This document shows, in pieces, positions 54,376-61,882 of a DNA stretch of 64,000 nucleotides (positions are counted from its first letter, which is position 1; the number at the start of each line of letters is the position of its first letter). Where the stretch lies: positions 1 to 64,000 of the forward strand of contig NZ_WEGI01000020.1 of assembly GCF_009604425.1 (NCBI RefSeq), written 5' to 3'. This DNA comes from Nocardia aurantia. Its GTDB lineage: Bacteria; Actinomycetota; Actinomycetes; Mycobacteriales; Mycobacteriaceae. The notes beneath the pieces are model-generated. The model did not search any database. It was given only the letters and a program-made list of their open reading frames with translations, and had not been told where the DNA came from. The position numbers and the translations under genes were made by a program.

Positions 54376-54834
54376 TCAGCGCACGTCGTAGCTCTGTTCG
54401 AAGCGGAATTTCTCGATGAACTCCGCGAGATTGTGCACCGCCTCCTCGTGGAGGCGAGATATGCTGCGTTTCATCAGAATTCCGGGTACCGGAATTGGCA
54501 GGTATACCTCGGAGTGATACCAGATCTCGGTACCCTCCTCGGTTTCCGTCACATCGAACCAGCCGAGTCCGCCACCGCCGGCGCCACTTTCGATCACCCG
54601 CCAGCAGATACGGTCGCCGTCGTAGGTGTATTCCAGAACCTGGCGATCGGACGTACCGGTCGGACTGACCGTCGCATAGACGCGGTGGGGACGTTCGTAT
54701 TCGTCGTGCGTGGCCACCCGGACGTCCCGGTGCATCGGTGACCATTCCGGGCTGCGTTCGACCGCGAGCAATGCCTCCGTCACCACTGCGGGATCGACGT
54801 CGATCACGAATCGGTGGTTGGTCTTCGTGCGCAT
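54376..54834 (-). CDS. SRPBCC-family protein
   Basis: A 152-residue START-like protein with the polyketide-cyclase/dehydrase pattern. It starts TNHRFVIDVDPAVVTEALLA and continues WSPMHRDVRVATHDEYERPH, then a central sheet with QVLEYTYDGDRICWRVI, and a C-terminal helix ISRLHEEAVHNLAEFI. ATG at 54834 follows GGAGGG. It probably binds a hydrophobic ligand. Its resemblance to the SRPBCC gene at 23.4 kb is only at the fold level. Upstream, 54835-55042 holds nothing I can identify. Confidence 0.8.
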   Translation of the reverse strand: MRTKTNHRFVIDVDPAVVTEALLAVERSPEWSPMHRDVRVATHDEYERPHRVYATVSPTGTSDRQVLEYTYDGDRICWRVIESGAGGGGLGWFDVTETEEGTEIWYHSEVYLPIPVPGILMKRSISRLHEEAVHNLAEFIEKFRFEQSYDVR

Positions 54835-55042
54835 GCGTACCCTCCAGCCCCCGGACTGCTCAGGACCCGATTGTCTCCACCGCCGGACTTCGCGTCAACC
54901 ATGTGGTCTGTTATGGCACAACGCCGAACGGTCCGATGCGTGTGAAACACGGCCAATCACGAGGTCATCACGGGGACATCACGACGGCACGGCAAATCCG
55001 GGGCGCCGCCGCCGAATTCGTGCCCAGGACGAGGAGCGGCGC

Positions 55043-55228
55043 TCAGCCGCTGTGCCGGACCACCGAGTCCGGTCCGGGGAACACCAAGCTCTCGTGCCCG
55101 TCGTCGAACCGCACGATGTACGGGGGAGCGCCGTCGGTACCGCGGACCTCGACGATCCGCCCGGCATGATCCGGCATGCCCACCGCTCGTCCGTGGACGA
55201 GCAACCTGTCACCCACGCGTGCCTGCAT
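55043..55228 (-). CDS. DUF1918 small protein
   Basis: A 61-residue protein with the full DUF1918 pattern: MQARVGDRLLVHGRAVGMPD, then GRIVEVRGTDGAPPYIVRFD and DGHESLVFPGPDSVVRH. DUF1918 proteins are small SH3-like barrels common in actinobacteria and of unknown role. It is divergent from the ask gene, and the Crp-like site at 55248-55263 sits just outside its start codon. Confidence 0.85.
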   Translation of the reverse strand: MQARVGDRLLVHGRAVGMPDHAGRIVEVRGTDGAPPYIVRFDDGHESLVFPGPDSVVRHSG

Positions 55229-55247
55229 GGTCGTATTATCGGCCGAT

Positions 55248-55263
55248 GGTGATGTGCGTCACA
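55248..55263. promoter_or_regulatory. Crp-like site between DUF1918 and ask
   Basis: GGTGA-TGTGCG-TCACA matches the Crp/GlxR pattern TGTGA-n6-TCACA in nine of ten conserved positions. It lies 19 bp upstream of the DUF1918 start and 150 bp upstream of ask, so it could act on either. Confidence 0.4.
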
Positions 55264-55414
55264 AGGGGGTGCGAGTGCTGGCAGCCCGGTCCGCGGAGTG
55301 CCATTCGGACCGGGGCAGTGCTCCAGGCCACAGAGGTTGCCGGATAAACGCTGGACAGCGGCCGGTACTCTTGGTTGCTGGCAGCAGTACGATCTCGATC
55401 TTGGAGGACCGGCC

Positions 55415-56680
55415 GTGGCTCTCGTCGTTCAGAAGTACGGAGGATCCTCGCTCGAGTCCGCCGAGCGCATCCGTCGTGTCGCTGAGCGGATCGTGGAGAC
55501 GAAGAAGCAGGGTCACGAGGTGGTCGTGGTGTGCTCCGCGATGGGCGACACCACCGACGAACTGCTCGATCTCGCCCAGCAGGTCTCCCCCGCACCGCCC
55601 GCCCGGGAGCTGGACATGCTGCTCACCTCCGGGGAGCGCATCTCGAACGCCCTGGTGGCCATGGCGATCCACTCGCTCGGCGCGGAGGCCCGCTCGTTCA
55701 CCGGGTCGCAAGCCGGCGTCATCACCACCGGCGCGCACGGTAACGCGCGGATCATCGACGTCACCCCGTCGCGGCTGCGGCAGGCCCTCGATGAGGGTCA
55801 GGTCGTGCTGGTCGCGGGCTTCCAGGGCGTCTCCCAGGACAGCAAGGACGTGACCACGCTCGGTCGCGGCGGTTCCGACACCACGGCGGTGGCGCTGGCG
55901 GCGGCCCTGGAGGCCGACGTGTGCGAGATCTACACCGATGTCGACGGCGTCTTCACCGCCGACCCGCGCATCGTCCCCGACGCGCAGAAGCTCGACCAGG
56001 TCTCCTTCGAGGAGATGCTGGAGATGGCCGCCTGCGGTTCGAAGGTGCTCATGCTGCGCTGCGTGGAGTACGCCCGCCGCTACAACGTGCCCGTGCACGT
56101 GCGGTCCTCGTACACCGACAAGAGCGGCACCTACGTTTACGGATCGATGGAGGACATCCCCTTGGAGAAAGCAATCCTCACCGGCGTCGCGCACGACCGC
56201 AGCGAGGCCAAGGTGACCGTCGTGGCGCTGCCGGACGAGCCGGGCTACGCCGCCAAGGTGTTCCGGGCCATCGCCGACGCCGAGATCAACATCGACATGG
56301 TGCTGCAGAACATCTCCAAGGTGGAGACGGGCAAGACCGACATCACCTTCACGCTGCCGAAGACCGAGGGCCCGCGCGCGGTGGAGATGCTCACCAAGCA
56401 GCAGGGCGAGATCGGCTTCACCCAGGTGCTCTACGACGATCACATCGGCAAGGTGTCACTGGTCGGCGCGGGGATGAAGAGCCATCCCGGTGTCACCGCG
56501 ACCTTCTGCGAGGCGCTGGCCACCGCCGGCGTCAACATCGACCTGATCTCCACCTCGGAGATCCGGATCTCGGTACTGGTCAGGGACACCGATCTGGACG
56601 AGGCCGTGCAGGTGCTGCACCGGGCCTTCGATCTGGGCGGCGACGAGGTGGCGGTCATTCACGCCGGGACGGGGCGCTGA
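55415..56680 (+). CDS. ask: Aspartokinase
   Basis: A 421-residue aspartate kinase, the first step to lysine, threonine, methionine and diaminopimelate. GTG at 55415 (VALVVQKYGGSSL) follows GGAGGACC and gives the length known for M. tuberculosis. The kinase domain shows KYGGSSLESAERIRRVA and TLGRGGSDTTAVALAAAL; two ACT domains fill the C-terminal third and mediate lysine/threonine feedback. An internal ATG at 56147 (MEDIPLEKAILTGVAHD, codon 245) lies where corynebacterial and Bacillus enzymes start a separately translated beta subunit, so an alpha-2-beta-2 enzyme is likely. asd follows 92 nt downstream. Confidence 0.96.
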   Translation: MALVVQKYGGSSLESAERIRRVAERIVETKKQGHEVVVVCSAMGDTTDELLDLAQQVSPAPPARELDMLLTSGERISNALVAMAIHSLGAEARSFTGSQAGVITTGAHGNARIIDVTPSRLRQALDEGQVVLVAGFQGVSQDSKDVTTLGRGGSDTTAVALAAALEADVCEIYTDVDGVFTADPRIVPDAQKLDQVSFEEMLEMAACGSKVLMLRCVEYARRYNVPVHVRSSYTDKSGTYVYGSMEDIPLEKAILTGVAHDRSEAKVTVVALPDEPGYAAKVFRAIADAEINIDMVLQNISKVETGKTDITFTLPKTEGPRAVEMLTKQQGEIGFTQVLYDDHIGKVSLVGAGMKSHPGVTATFCEALATAGVNIDLISTSEIRISVLVRDTDLDEAVQVLHRAFDLGGDEVAVIHAGTGR

Positions 56681-56710
56681 CATGATCGGGTCAAGCATGA
56701 TCGGGTCAAG
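56681..56710 (+). repeat. 15-bp tandem repeat in the ask-asd spacer
   Basis: CATGATCGGGTCAAG occurs twice in exact tandem, starting at the base after the ask stop codon. It lengthens the spacer and has no evident function. Confidence 0.8.
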
Positions 56711-56772
56711 CGCGGAGGCGGCGGCGGAGCGTAACCACGGAGCGCTCCCGAGCATGTCGAAAGGACGCTGAC

Positions 56773-57807
56773 ATGGGCGTACGGGTGGGTGTGGTCGGCG
56801 CGACCGGGCAGGTCGGCGCCGTCATGCGGAAGTTGTTGCAGGAGCGCGATTTTCCCGCCGACGAGGTGCGGTTCTTCGCGTCCGCGCGCTCGGCCGGCTC
56901 GACGCTGCCGTGGCGCGACGGCGAGATCGTGGTGGAGGACGCCGCGACCGCCGACCCGAGCGGACTGGACGTCGCGCTGTTCTCGGCCGGCGCCACCATG
57001 TCGCGGGTGCAGGCGCCGCGGTTCGCCGCCGCCGGGGTGACCGTCATCGACAACTCCTCGGCCTGGCGCAAGGACCCCGAGGTCCCGTTGATCGTCTCCG
57101 AGGTGAATCCGGAGCAGGCGCGCAACCTGCCCAAGGGCATCATCGCGAACCCCAACTGCACCACCATGGCCGCCATGCCGGTGCTGAAGCCGCTGCACGA
57201 CGCCGCGGGCCTGCGCCGCCTGATCGTCTCCAGCTACCAGGCGGTCTCGGGCAGCGGGCTGGCCGGCGTCGAGGAGTTGGCCGGCCAGATCCGCGCGGTG
57301 GCCCCCGATATGGAGAAGCTGACCCACGACGGGTCCGCCGCCGTGTTCCCGGCGCCGAAGAAGTACGTCGCTCCGATCGCCTTCAACGTGCTGCCGCTGG
57401 CCGGTTCGCTGGTGGACGACGGCTCCGGCGAGACCGACGAGGACCAGAAGCTGCGCCACGAGAGTCGCAAGATCCTCGGCCTCCCCGACTTGCTGGTGAG
57501 CGGCACCTGTGTGCGCGTACCGGTCTTCACCGGCCACTCGCTGTCGATCAACGCCGAATTCGCCGAGCCGCTGTCGGTCGAGCGCGCGCGGGAGATCCTG
57601 GCCGGCGCCGCCGGCGTCCGGCTCACCGATGTGCCGACCCCCCTGGCCGCCGCCGGCATCGATGAGTCCCTCGTCGGCCGGATCCGCCAGGATCCCGGCG
57701 CCCCCTCCGGTCGCGGCCTCGCCCTGTTCGTCTCGGGCGACAACCTCCGAAAGGGCGCTGCCCTCAACACGATTCAGATCGCCGAGGTGTTGCTCACGCA
57801 GCGCTGA
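56773..57807 (+). CDS. asd: Aspartate-semialdehyde dehydrogenase
   Basis: A 344-residue NADPH-dependent enzyme that reduces aspartyl phosphate to aspartate semialdehyde. ATG follows AAAGGA. The Rossmann motif is VGVVGATGQVGAVMRKLL, the catalytic Cys129 is in NPNCTTMAAMPVLKPL, and the following SSYQAVSGSGLAG and the late GTCVRVPVFTGHSLSIN complete the active site. Length is normal. It is the last gene of the ask-asd operon, closed by a textbook terminator. Confidence 0.97.
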   Translation: MGVRVGVVGATGQVGAVMRKLLQERDFPADEVRFFASARSAGSTLPWRDGEIVVEDAATADPSGLDVALFSAGATMSRVQAPRFAAAGVTVIDNSSAWRKDPEVPLIVSEVNPEQARNLPKGIIANPNCTTMAAMPVLKPLHDAAGLRRLIVSSYQAVSGSGLAGVEELAGQIRAVAPDMEKLTHDGSAAVFPAPKKYVAPIAFNVLPLAGSLVDDGSGETDEDQKLRHESRKILGLPDLLVSGTCVRVPVFTGHSLSINAEFAEPLSVERAREILAGAAGVRLTDVPTPLAAAGIDESLVGRIRQDPGAPSGRGLALFVSGDNLRKGAALNTIQIAEVLLTQR

Positions 57808-57816
57808 GCCGAGGCG

Positions 57817-57851
57817 GGCCGCTCGATCCCTCGCGATCGGGCGGCCTTTTT
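57817..57851 (+). terminator. Rho-independent terminator after asd
   Basis: GGCCGCTCGATC (57817-57828) pairs with GATCGGGCGGCC (57835-57846), one G-U pair included, around a six-base loop, and is followed by TTTTT (57847-57851). It is the clearest intrinsic terminator in the window. Confidence 0.9.
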
Positions 57852-57867
57852 CGTGCCCCGGAGGGCC

Positions 57868-58446
57868 TCAGCGCGAACGCAATCCGTCGAAGACGACGGC
57901 GAAGGTGCGGCGGCGGCGTTCGGCGTCGAGGCCGGCGGAATGGGCGGCGGTGAAGGCGCCCTGCAGGATTCGCAGGAAGTCGTCGATATCGATGTCGTCG
58001 CGGACCGCGCCGTCGCGCTGGGCCCGGCAGAACAACACGTTCAATTCTTCGCGGAATTTCTTTCTGGGAGTTGAGAATTCCAGCGCGCGATCGCCGATCG
58101 CTTCCGCCAGATCACGTTTCACGCCACCTTCGGCGACGATCCGGTCCAGGAATCCGAAGAAGGCCGCGCCGGTGTCGTCGGCGTCGGTCAGGGATCGGGC
58201 CGCCTCGGTCATCCGCTCGATGTTGTCGAGGATGGCGGCGTGGAAAAGTGCTTCCTTCGTGGGGAAGTGGCGGTAGACCGTGCCCGGCCCGACGCCGGCG
58301 CGTCGGGCGATGTCGTCCAGTGGAACCGAAATGCCCTCGGCGGCAAAGGCTTCGCGAGCCGCGGCGAGTACGCGCTCGCGGTTGCGGCGGGCGTCGGCGC
58401 GCTGGGTGCGGCGCCCGGCAGTCGCCTCGGGCTTGCTGTCGGTCAC
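57868..58446 (-). CDS. TetR-family transcriptional regulator
   Basis: A 192-residue TetR-type repressor starting at GTG. The N-terminal helix-turn-helix is ISVPLDDIARRAGVGPGTVY followed by RHFPTKEALFHAAI. The ligand-binding C-terminal domain is of ordinary length. It is divergent from a SnoaL-like gene with 105 bp between starts, so it most likely represses that gene and itself. The inducer is unknown. Confidence 0.9.
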   Translation of the reverse strand: MTDSKPEATAGRRTQRADARRNRERVLAAAREAFAAEGISVPLDDIARRAGVGPGTVYRHFPTKEALFHAAILDNIERMTEAARSLTDADDTGAAFFGFLDRIVAEGGVKRDLAEAIGDRALEFSTPRKKFREELNVLFCRAQRDGAVRDDIDIDDFLRILQGAFTAAHSAGLDAERRRRTFAVVFDGLRSR

Positions 58447-58467
58447 AACGGCGAGTGTACCGGCGCG

Positions 58468-58497
58468 TTGACAAGCGGGGCGATCGTTCCGGATACT
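58468..58497 (+). promoter_or_regulatory. Promoter of the SnoaL-like gene
   Basis: TTGACA (58468-58473) and GATACT (58492-58497) are separated by 18 bp, a close match to the housekeeping consensus. It lies in the gap shared with the TetR gene, where the repressor is expected to bind. Confidence 0.6.
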
Positions 58498-58551
58498 TGG
58501 CGGGGCGCGCGTTCCGTTTCATTCTTTCCCCGTCCCGGAAGAGGTTTCGTC

Positions 58552-58965
58552 ATGACCCGTACCCCACGCGAACTCGTCGAGCAGATGTTCCACGACCTTC
58601 CGGCCCGTGACGCCGACGCCTTCGCGTCGCTGTTCGCGCCGGATGGGGTGTTCGAGATCCCGTTCCCGATCCCCGGCATGCCCACCCGGCTGGTGGGCCC
58701 GCAGGCCATCCGTGATCACCTCCGGCAGCGGTGGTCCGGTGGACTGTCGACCATCGAGGTGCACGGCATCCACACGCAGTTCCACGAGACCGCGGATCCG
58801 GAGGTGGTCATCGTCGAGAACGAGGTCGACATGACCCGGCCCGGCGTGGGCCGCAGTCGGTCGCACACCTCCGTGAATGTCGTGCGGGTGCGGGACGGGC
58901 GCGTGCTGCTGTTCCGCGACTACATGGACACCGGTCGTTTCGCGCGGATTACCCAGGGCGACTAG
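58552..58965 (+). CDS. SnoaL/NTF2-like protein
   Basis: A 137-residue cone-shaped alpha+beta barrel protein of the SnoaL-like superfamily. The helix-strand start is TRTPRELVEQMFHDLPARDA, with FASLFAPDGVFEIPFPIPGM as the typical pocket strand and VVRVRDGRVLLFRDYMDTGR near the end. The fold serves as isomerase, hydrolase or ligand-binding protein, and the reaction cannot be told. ATG at 58552 follows GAAGAGG. It is probably controlled by the divergent TetR protein. Its TAG overlaps the stop of the convergent serine hydrolase in a shared CTAG. Confidence 0.85.
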   Translation: MTRTPRELVEQMFHDLPARDADAFASLFAPDGVFEIPFPIPGMPTRLVGPQAIRDHLRQRWSGGLSTIEVHGIHTQFHETADPEVVIVENEVDMTRPGVGRSRSHTSVNVVRVRDGRVLLFRDYMDTGRFARITQGD

Positions 58966-60320
58966 CGAATTCGAGGTGTCCGCGGGTCCGGGCCCAGGCA
59001 CACCACCACCAGACAGCCGGGCGGGACGGCGGCGAACGGCGGCGCCAGCGGGGCGTCCAGGCACGACAGCACGTCGCAGCCGGGGTAGGCGTCCGGGCCC
59101 ACGCCGAAGATCGCCAGCGTCATGTCCGGGTCGAACAGGGTGCGCGGATCCACCCGCCGCTGTAGTTCCACGTACGGGCCGGGATCCGGCACGGGCGGCT
59201 CCTCGAAGGCGGCGAACAGCTCCCGGAAGAATTCGTGGCTGAGTTCGGTCGAACCGTTCAGCACCCCGATCGGCCCGGCGACCGACCGGCTGCCGAACGC
59301 GCCGGTCCACACCACCGTCAGATCCAGGCTGGGGATGACGAACACGTTCTGCATCCCCAGCCCGGACATCTCGAAGGTGTCCGGGGGCAGGAACGCCGGC
59401 ATCTCGACGCATCCGCCGCCGGTCCAGAACAAATATCCGTAACAGGGATTGGCGGGTGAGGGTCGTCGCGCCCGGGTCAGGTACGTCCCGGACACGACCT
59501 CGGCGGCACCCCACCGCCCGTCGTTGCCGAGCAGCAGGGCGAGTTTGGCCAGATCGTCGGGTGGGATGGTCAGGTGCGCGTAGCCGTAGGTGTGCCCGGC
59601 CCGATCCCGTGACCAGTAGTAGTCGCCGGGTTCGATGCCCAGCGGATCGAACAGCTCACGCTGCGCGAATCGCTGCAGCGGCTCGCCGATCGCCAGTTCC
59701 GTCACATACGACAGCAGATCGACGTTGCGCTGGCTGTAGGCGAAGGTGGTCCCCGGCGGATGGTCCAGCGGCACGCCGAGCGCCTGCACCGCGCTGTTCG
59801 GCTCGATCGGGACGATGCCGGTGATCCCCTCGTTCACCACGGCGACGCGCAGCCCGGAGGTCTCGGTGAGCAGGTTCTCCACCGTGATCGCGCGGTGCGC
59901 GGCGTCGCCCAGGCCGGTCGGCAGGTAGCGGTCGATCGGCGCGGCCAGATCGAGCAGGCCCCGATCCCAGGCGATGCCGGCGATCAGGGACACCACGCTC
60001 TTGGTGACGCTCCACACGTTCCAGGCGATCTCGCCGGTCCGATCGTTGAGCGGTCCCGCGCCCACGAGACAGCCGTGCCGGAAGACCTGCACGTTGAGGC
60101 GGTTGCGGCCGGCGGCCGTCGCCAGTGCGGCAGCCAGCCGCGCGGGATCGAATCCGACCTCCTCGGGGGCTGCGCGCGGCAGGTCGCGCCCGCTGGTCGC
60201 CGCGCAGCGGGCCTGGGCCGCGGGCCCGGCGACGGCCGGTGCCGCCGCGGCCGTCGGTGCGATCGAGGTGGCCGTCAGAGTTATCGAGACGGCCGTCACC
60301 CAGCCGAGAATGCGCCCCAT
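58962..60320 (-). CDS. Secreted serine hydrolase (beta-lactamase/esterase family)
   Basis: A 452-residue exported protein of the class-C beta-lactamase/D,D-peptidase/esterase superfamily. Signal peptide about residues 1-34 (VTAVSITLTATSIAPTAAAA). The nucleophile motif is SVTK at 104-107, and the second motif is the tyrosine in AYSQRNVDLLS. The third element is not distinct. The C-terminal extension (about 380-452) with cysteines and a Pro-rich end is longer than usual. Genuine antibiotic hydrolysis is not implied; most such mycolata proteins are esterases or peptidases of unknown substrate. It converges with the SnoaL gene by a 4-base overlap. Confidence 0.85.
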   Translation of the reverse strand: MGRILGWVTAVSITLTATSIAPTAAAAPAVAGPAAQARCAATSGRDLPRAAPEEVGFDPARLAAALATAAGRNRLNVQVFRHGCLVGAGPLNDRTGEIAWNVWSVTKSVVSLIAGIAWDRGLLDLAAPIDRYLPTGLGDAAHRAITVENLLTETSGLRVAVVNEGITGIVPIEPNSAVQALGVPLDHPPGTTFAYSQRNVDLLSYVTELAIGEPLQRFAQRELFDPLGIEPGDYYWSRDRAGHTYGYAHLTIPPDDLAKLALLLGNDGRWGAAEVVSGTYLTRARRPSPANPCYGYLFWTGGGCVEMPAFLPPDTFEMSGLGMQNVFVIPSLDLTVVWTGAFGSRSVAGPIGVLNGSTELSHEFFRELFAAFEEPPVPDPGPYVELQRRVDPRTLFDPDMTLAIFGVGPDAYPGCDVLSCLDAPLAPPFAAVPPGCLVVVCLGPDPRTPRIR

Positions 60321-60652
60321 TTCCGCAGGTTATCGGCGAAAACGGCGCCGATCGGCGCTGCCACGGCCGCCGCGATCGAATCGGGATCCAACCGTCCGGA
60401 ATACTCGCGCGAATCGGTCGAGCCGGGCGTAAACGGGTATCGACGCGGGTATTCTGGCGAACAAGATCACACGTAACCACATCCCGACGATCCGGTCTGT
60501 CCGCCGAAACCGGATACTCTGTTTTGTCTGCTGCTGCGGCGGGAGTCGTTCCGCGCGCGCTGTCGCCGGGCACTCGGCAGCGGCCACCACGCAACGAACA
60601 TCGGCGATCCGGCGGCCCCGAGGCCGGAGGCGAGCTCGAACGGGAGGCTACC
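60321..60652. other. Divergent interval upstream of the LUD gene
   Basis: This 332-bp region lies between the serine hydrolase and the LUD-domain gene. GATACT at 60513-60518 resembles a -10 element but no good -35 is paired with it. An in-frame extension of the LUD gene spans the interval but is compositionally unlike a conserved protein and has no suitable start. No RNA gene or repeat is seen. Confidence 0.4.
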
Positions 60653-61291
60653 GTGACGTCGCGGGAGGAGATCCTGCGCCGCGTGCGCGACGGGTTGAAA
60701 GCATTGCCCGACGACGGCCGCACGGTTCCGGTGCCGCGCGCTTACGGCCGCAACGCCCCGGAACTGACCCCCGAGGACCGCGCGGAGATCGTCGACCTGT
60801 TCGCCGAGCGCATGAAGCACAACGGCGCCCAGGTGCACCGCATCACCGAACAGGCCATCGCGGACACCGTGGCCGGCGCGCTGCGCAGCCACAACGTGGC
60901 GTCGGTACTGGCGCCGGACGGACTGTCCGAGGACTGGCTGGCCGAATGGGCCACCGGTGCGCAGCACCGGGTGCTGACCGGTCCGGTGGACCATGCCGAG
61001 GTGCCCGACGCCGTGCTGACCACATGCGCCGGCGCCGTGGCCGACTCCGGCGCGATCGTGCTCGACGGCGGCGTCGGTCAGGGTGCGCGCGGTGCGTTGC
61101 TGCCCAATTGCCATGTGTGCGTGGTGCAGGTCGGGCAGATCGATCCGACGCTGCCCGATGTGCTGGACAAACTCGATCCGCGTCGCCCGATCACCTGGGT
61201 CGGCGGCCCCTCCGCGCCCGCCGATCCCGAGAAGGAACGGGCGCACGGCCGGCACAGCATGCGTCAGCTGGTGGTTCTGATCGTCGAATGA
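60653..61291 (+). CDS. LUD-domain protein (LutC/YkgG type)
   Basis: A 212-residue LUD-domain protein. GTG at 60653 (VTSREEILRRVRDGLKAL) follows GGGAGG. Family features are the tail of the domain, TCAGAVADSGAIVLDGGVGQ, then LLPNCHVCVVQVGQID and RPITWVGGPSAPADPEKERAHG. LutC normally works with the iron-sulfur proteins LutA and LutB in L-lactate oxidation. Neither occurs beside it here, so it either joins subunits encoded elsewhere or has a separate role. Strong hairpins begin 60 bp after its stop. Confidence 0.85.
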   Translation: MTSREEILRRVRDGLKALPDDGRTVPVPRAYGRNAPELTPEDRAEIVDLFAERMKHNGAQVHRITEQAIADTVAGALRSHNVASVLAPDGLSEDWLAEWATGAQHRVLTGPVDHAEVPDAVLTTCAGAVADSGAIVLDGGVGQGARGALLPNCHVCVVQVGQIDPTLPDVLDKLDPRRPITWVGGPSAPADPEKERAHGRHSMRQLVVLIVE

Positions 61292-61352
61292 TCGGTCGCG
61301 GGCGACAAAGCGTCCACCACCGGCTTCGATCCCGATCACAAGATCTTCTTAA

Positions 61353-61373
61353 GGCCGCGCCAAGGGCGCGGCC
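61353..61373 (+). terminator. Hairpin after the LUD gene
   Basis: GGCCGCGCC (61353-61361) and GGCGCGGCC (61365-61373) form a perfect 9-bp stem with a 3-base loop, followed by GCATTGTCTGT. It probably terminates the LUD transcript, or begins the structured region that follows. Confidence 0.6.
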
Positions 61374-61418
61374 GCATTGTCTGTATCGACACCGATTCCG
61401 GTTCGAAGGAGACAGACG

Positions 61419-61442
61419 ATGACCGCACTCACCTTCGACTGA
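61419..61442 (+). CDS. Possible 7-residue leader peptide
   Basis: ATG at 61419 follows GAAGGAGAC at ideal spacing and encodes MTALTFD before TGA. The ribosome binding site sits in the loop between GTCTGT (61379-61384) and ACAGAC (61412-61417). It may be a leader peptide acting on the hairpins downstream, or the start of a gene destroyed by the TGA. Evidence is limited to the ribosome binding site and context. Confidence 0.35.
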   Translation: MTALTFD

Positions 61443-61529
61443 TCCGGTATCTCCGGAACCACCGCACGGGTGGGGTCTCGGGGGCGGCCCGCCGACGAGG
61501 GGTGGCGGGTCGCACCCGGCACCGCACCA

Positions 61530-61617
61530 CGTTCCTGCCGTTCGGAGGGGGCGGCAGGAACGCGGCCGCGCGGAACGGATTCGGCCGGCCTGTCCACGAG
61601 GGGTGTCAGGCCGGCCG
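61530..61617 (+). other. Two tandem perfect 11-bp hairpins
   Basis: CGTTCCTGCCG (61530-61540) pairs with CGGCAGGAACG (61552-61562), loop 11; CGGCCGGCCTG (61582-61592) pairs with CAGGCCGGCCG (61607-61617), loop 14. Both stems are perfect. They lie between the two candidate microproteins and may form an attenuator or a stable non-coding RNA. Confidence 0.55.
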
Positions 61618-61698
61618 TGTCACCCGAGTTCGTTCGGCCCCGTCGTTCTCGAGGGATGATGGCAGGGACGAGTGGCACGAGGATCGGGAGGGAACGCG

Positions 61699-61758
61699 AT
61701 GGACACCGTTGCAGTCTTCATACTGGCCTGCCTGTTCTATTGGTGGGGAATGGTGTAA
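61699..61758 (+). CDS. Candidate 19-residue hydrophobic microprotein
   Basis: ATG at 61699 follows the strong site GGGAGGGAACGCG and encodes MDTVAVFILACLFYWWGMV before TAA. The whole peptide is a single hydrophobic helix of membrane-spanning length with an acidic N-terminus and aromatic end. Membrane microproteins of this size act as subunits or regulators of transporters and oxidases in other bacteria; no family can be named. It could be chance, but the ribosome binding site is among the best in the region. Confidence 0.4.
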   Translation: MDTVAVFILACLFYWWGMV

Positions 61759-61832
61759 GCCATCGATAGGACGTAACGTCCTGCACCGCAATCGAAATGA
61801 AAGCGACGTGCGGAAAGACGTGTGCGTGCAAC

Positions 61833-61876
61833 ACGAGTCGAGCCCCGGTCCGCGCGGACCGGGGCTCGACTCGTGC
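61833..61876. terminator. Perfect 44-nt palindrome between convergent genes
   Basis: The two 20-nt arms (61833-61852 and 61857-61876) are exact complements around GCGC, giving an uninterrupted hairpin with the core CGAGCCCCGGTCC on the left. It lies 6 bp past the catalase stop codon and probably terminates catalase transcription, and from the other side the small plus-strand transcript. No T-run is present. Confidence 0.8.
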
Positions 61877-61882
61877 GGAGAC

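Noticed and set aside
58962..60320. Antibiotic-resistance beta-lactamase
   Set aside because: Only SxxK and a tyrosine motif are visible, with an unusual C-terminus; most such actinobacterial proteins are esterases or peptidases, so resistance is not claimed.
61419..61769. Selenocysteine or read-through gene starting MTALTFD and continuing past TGA
   Set aside because: The frame after TGA is low-complexity and crosses perfect hairpins of non-coding type; no homologous protein start is recognised and no SECIS element can be claimed.
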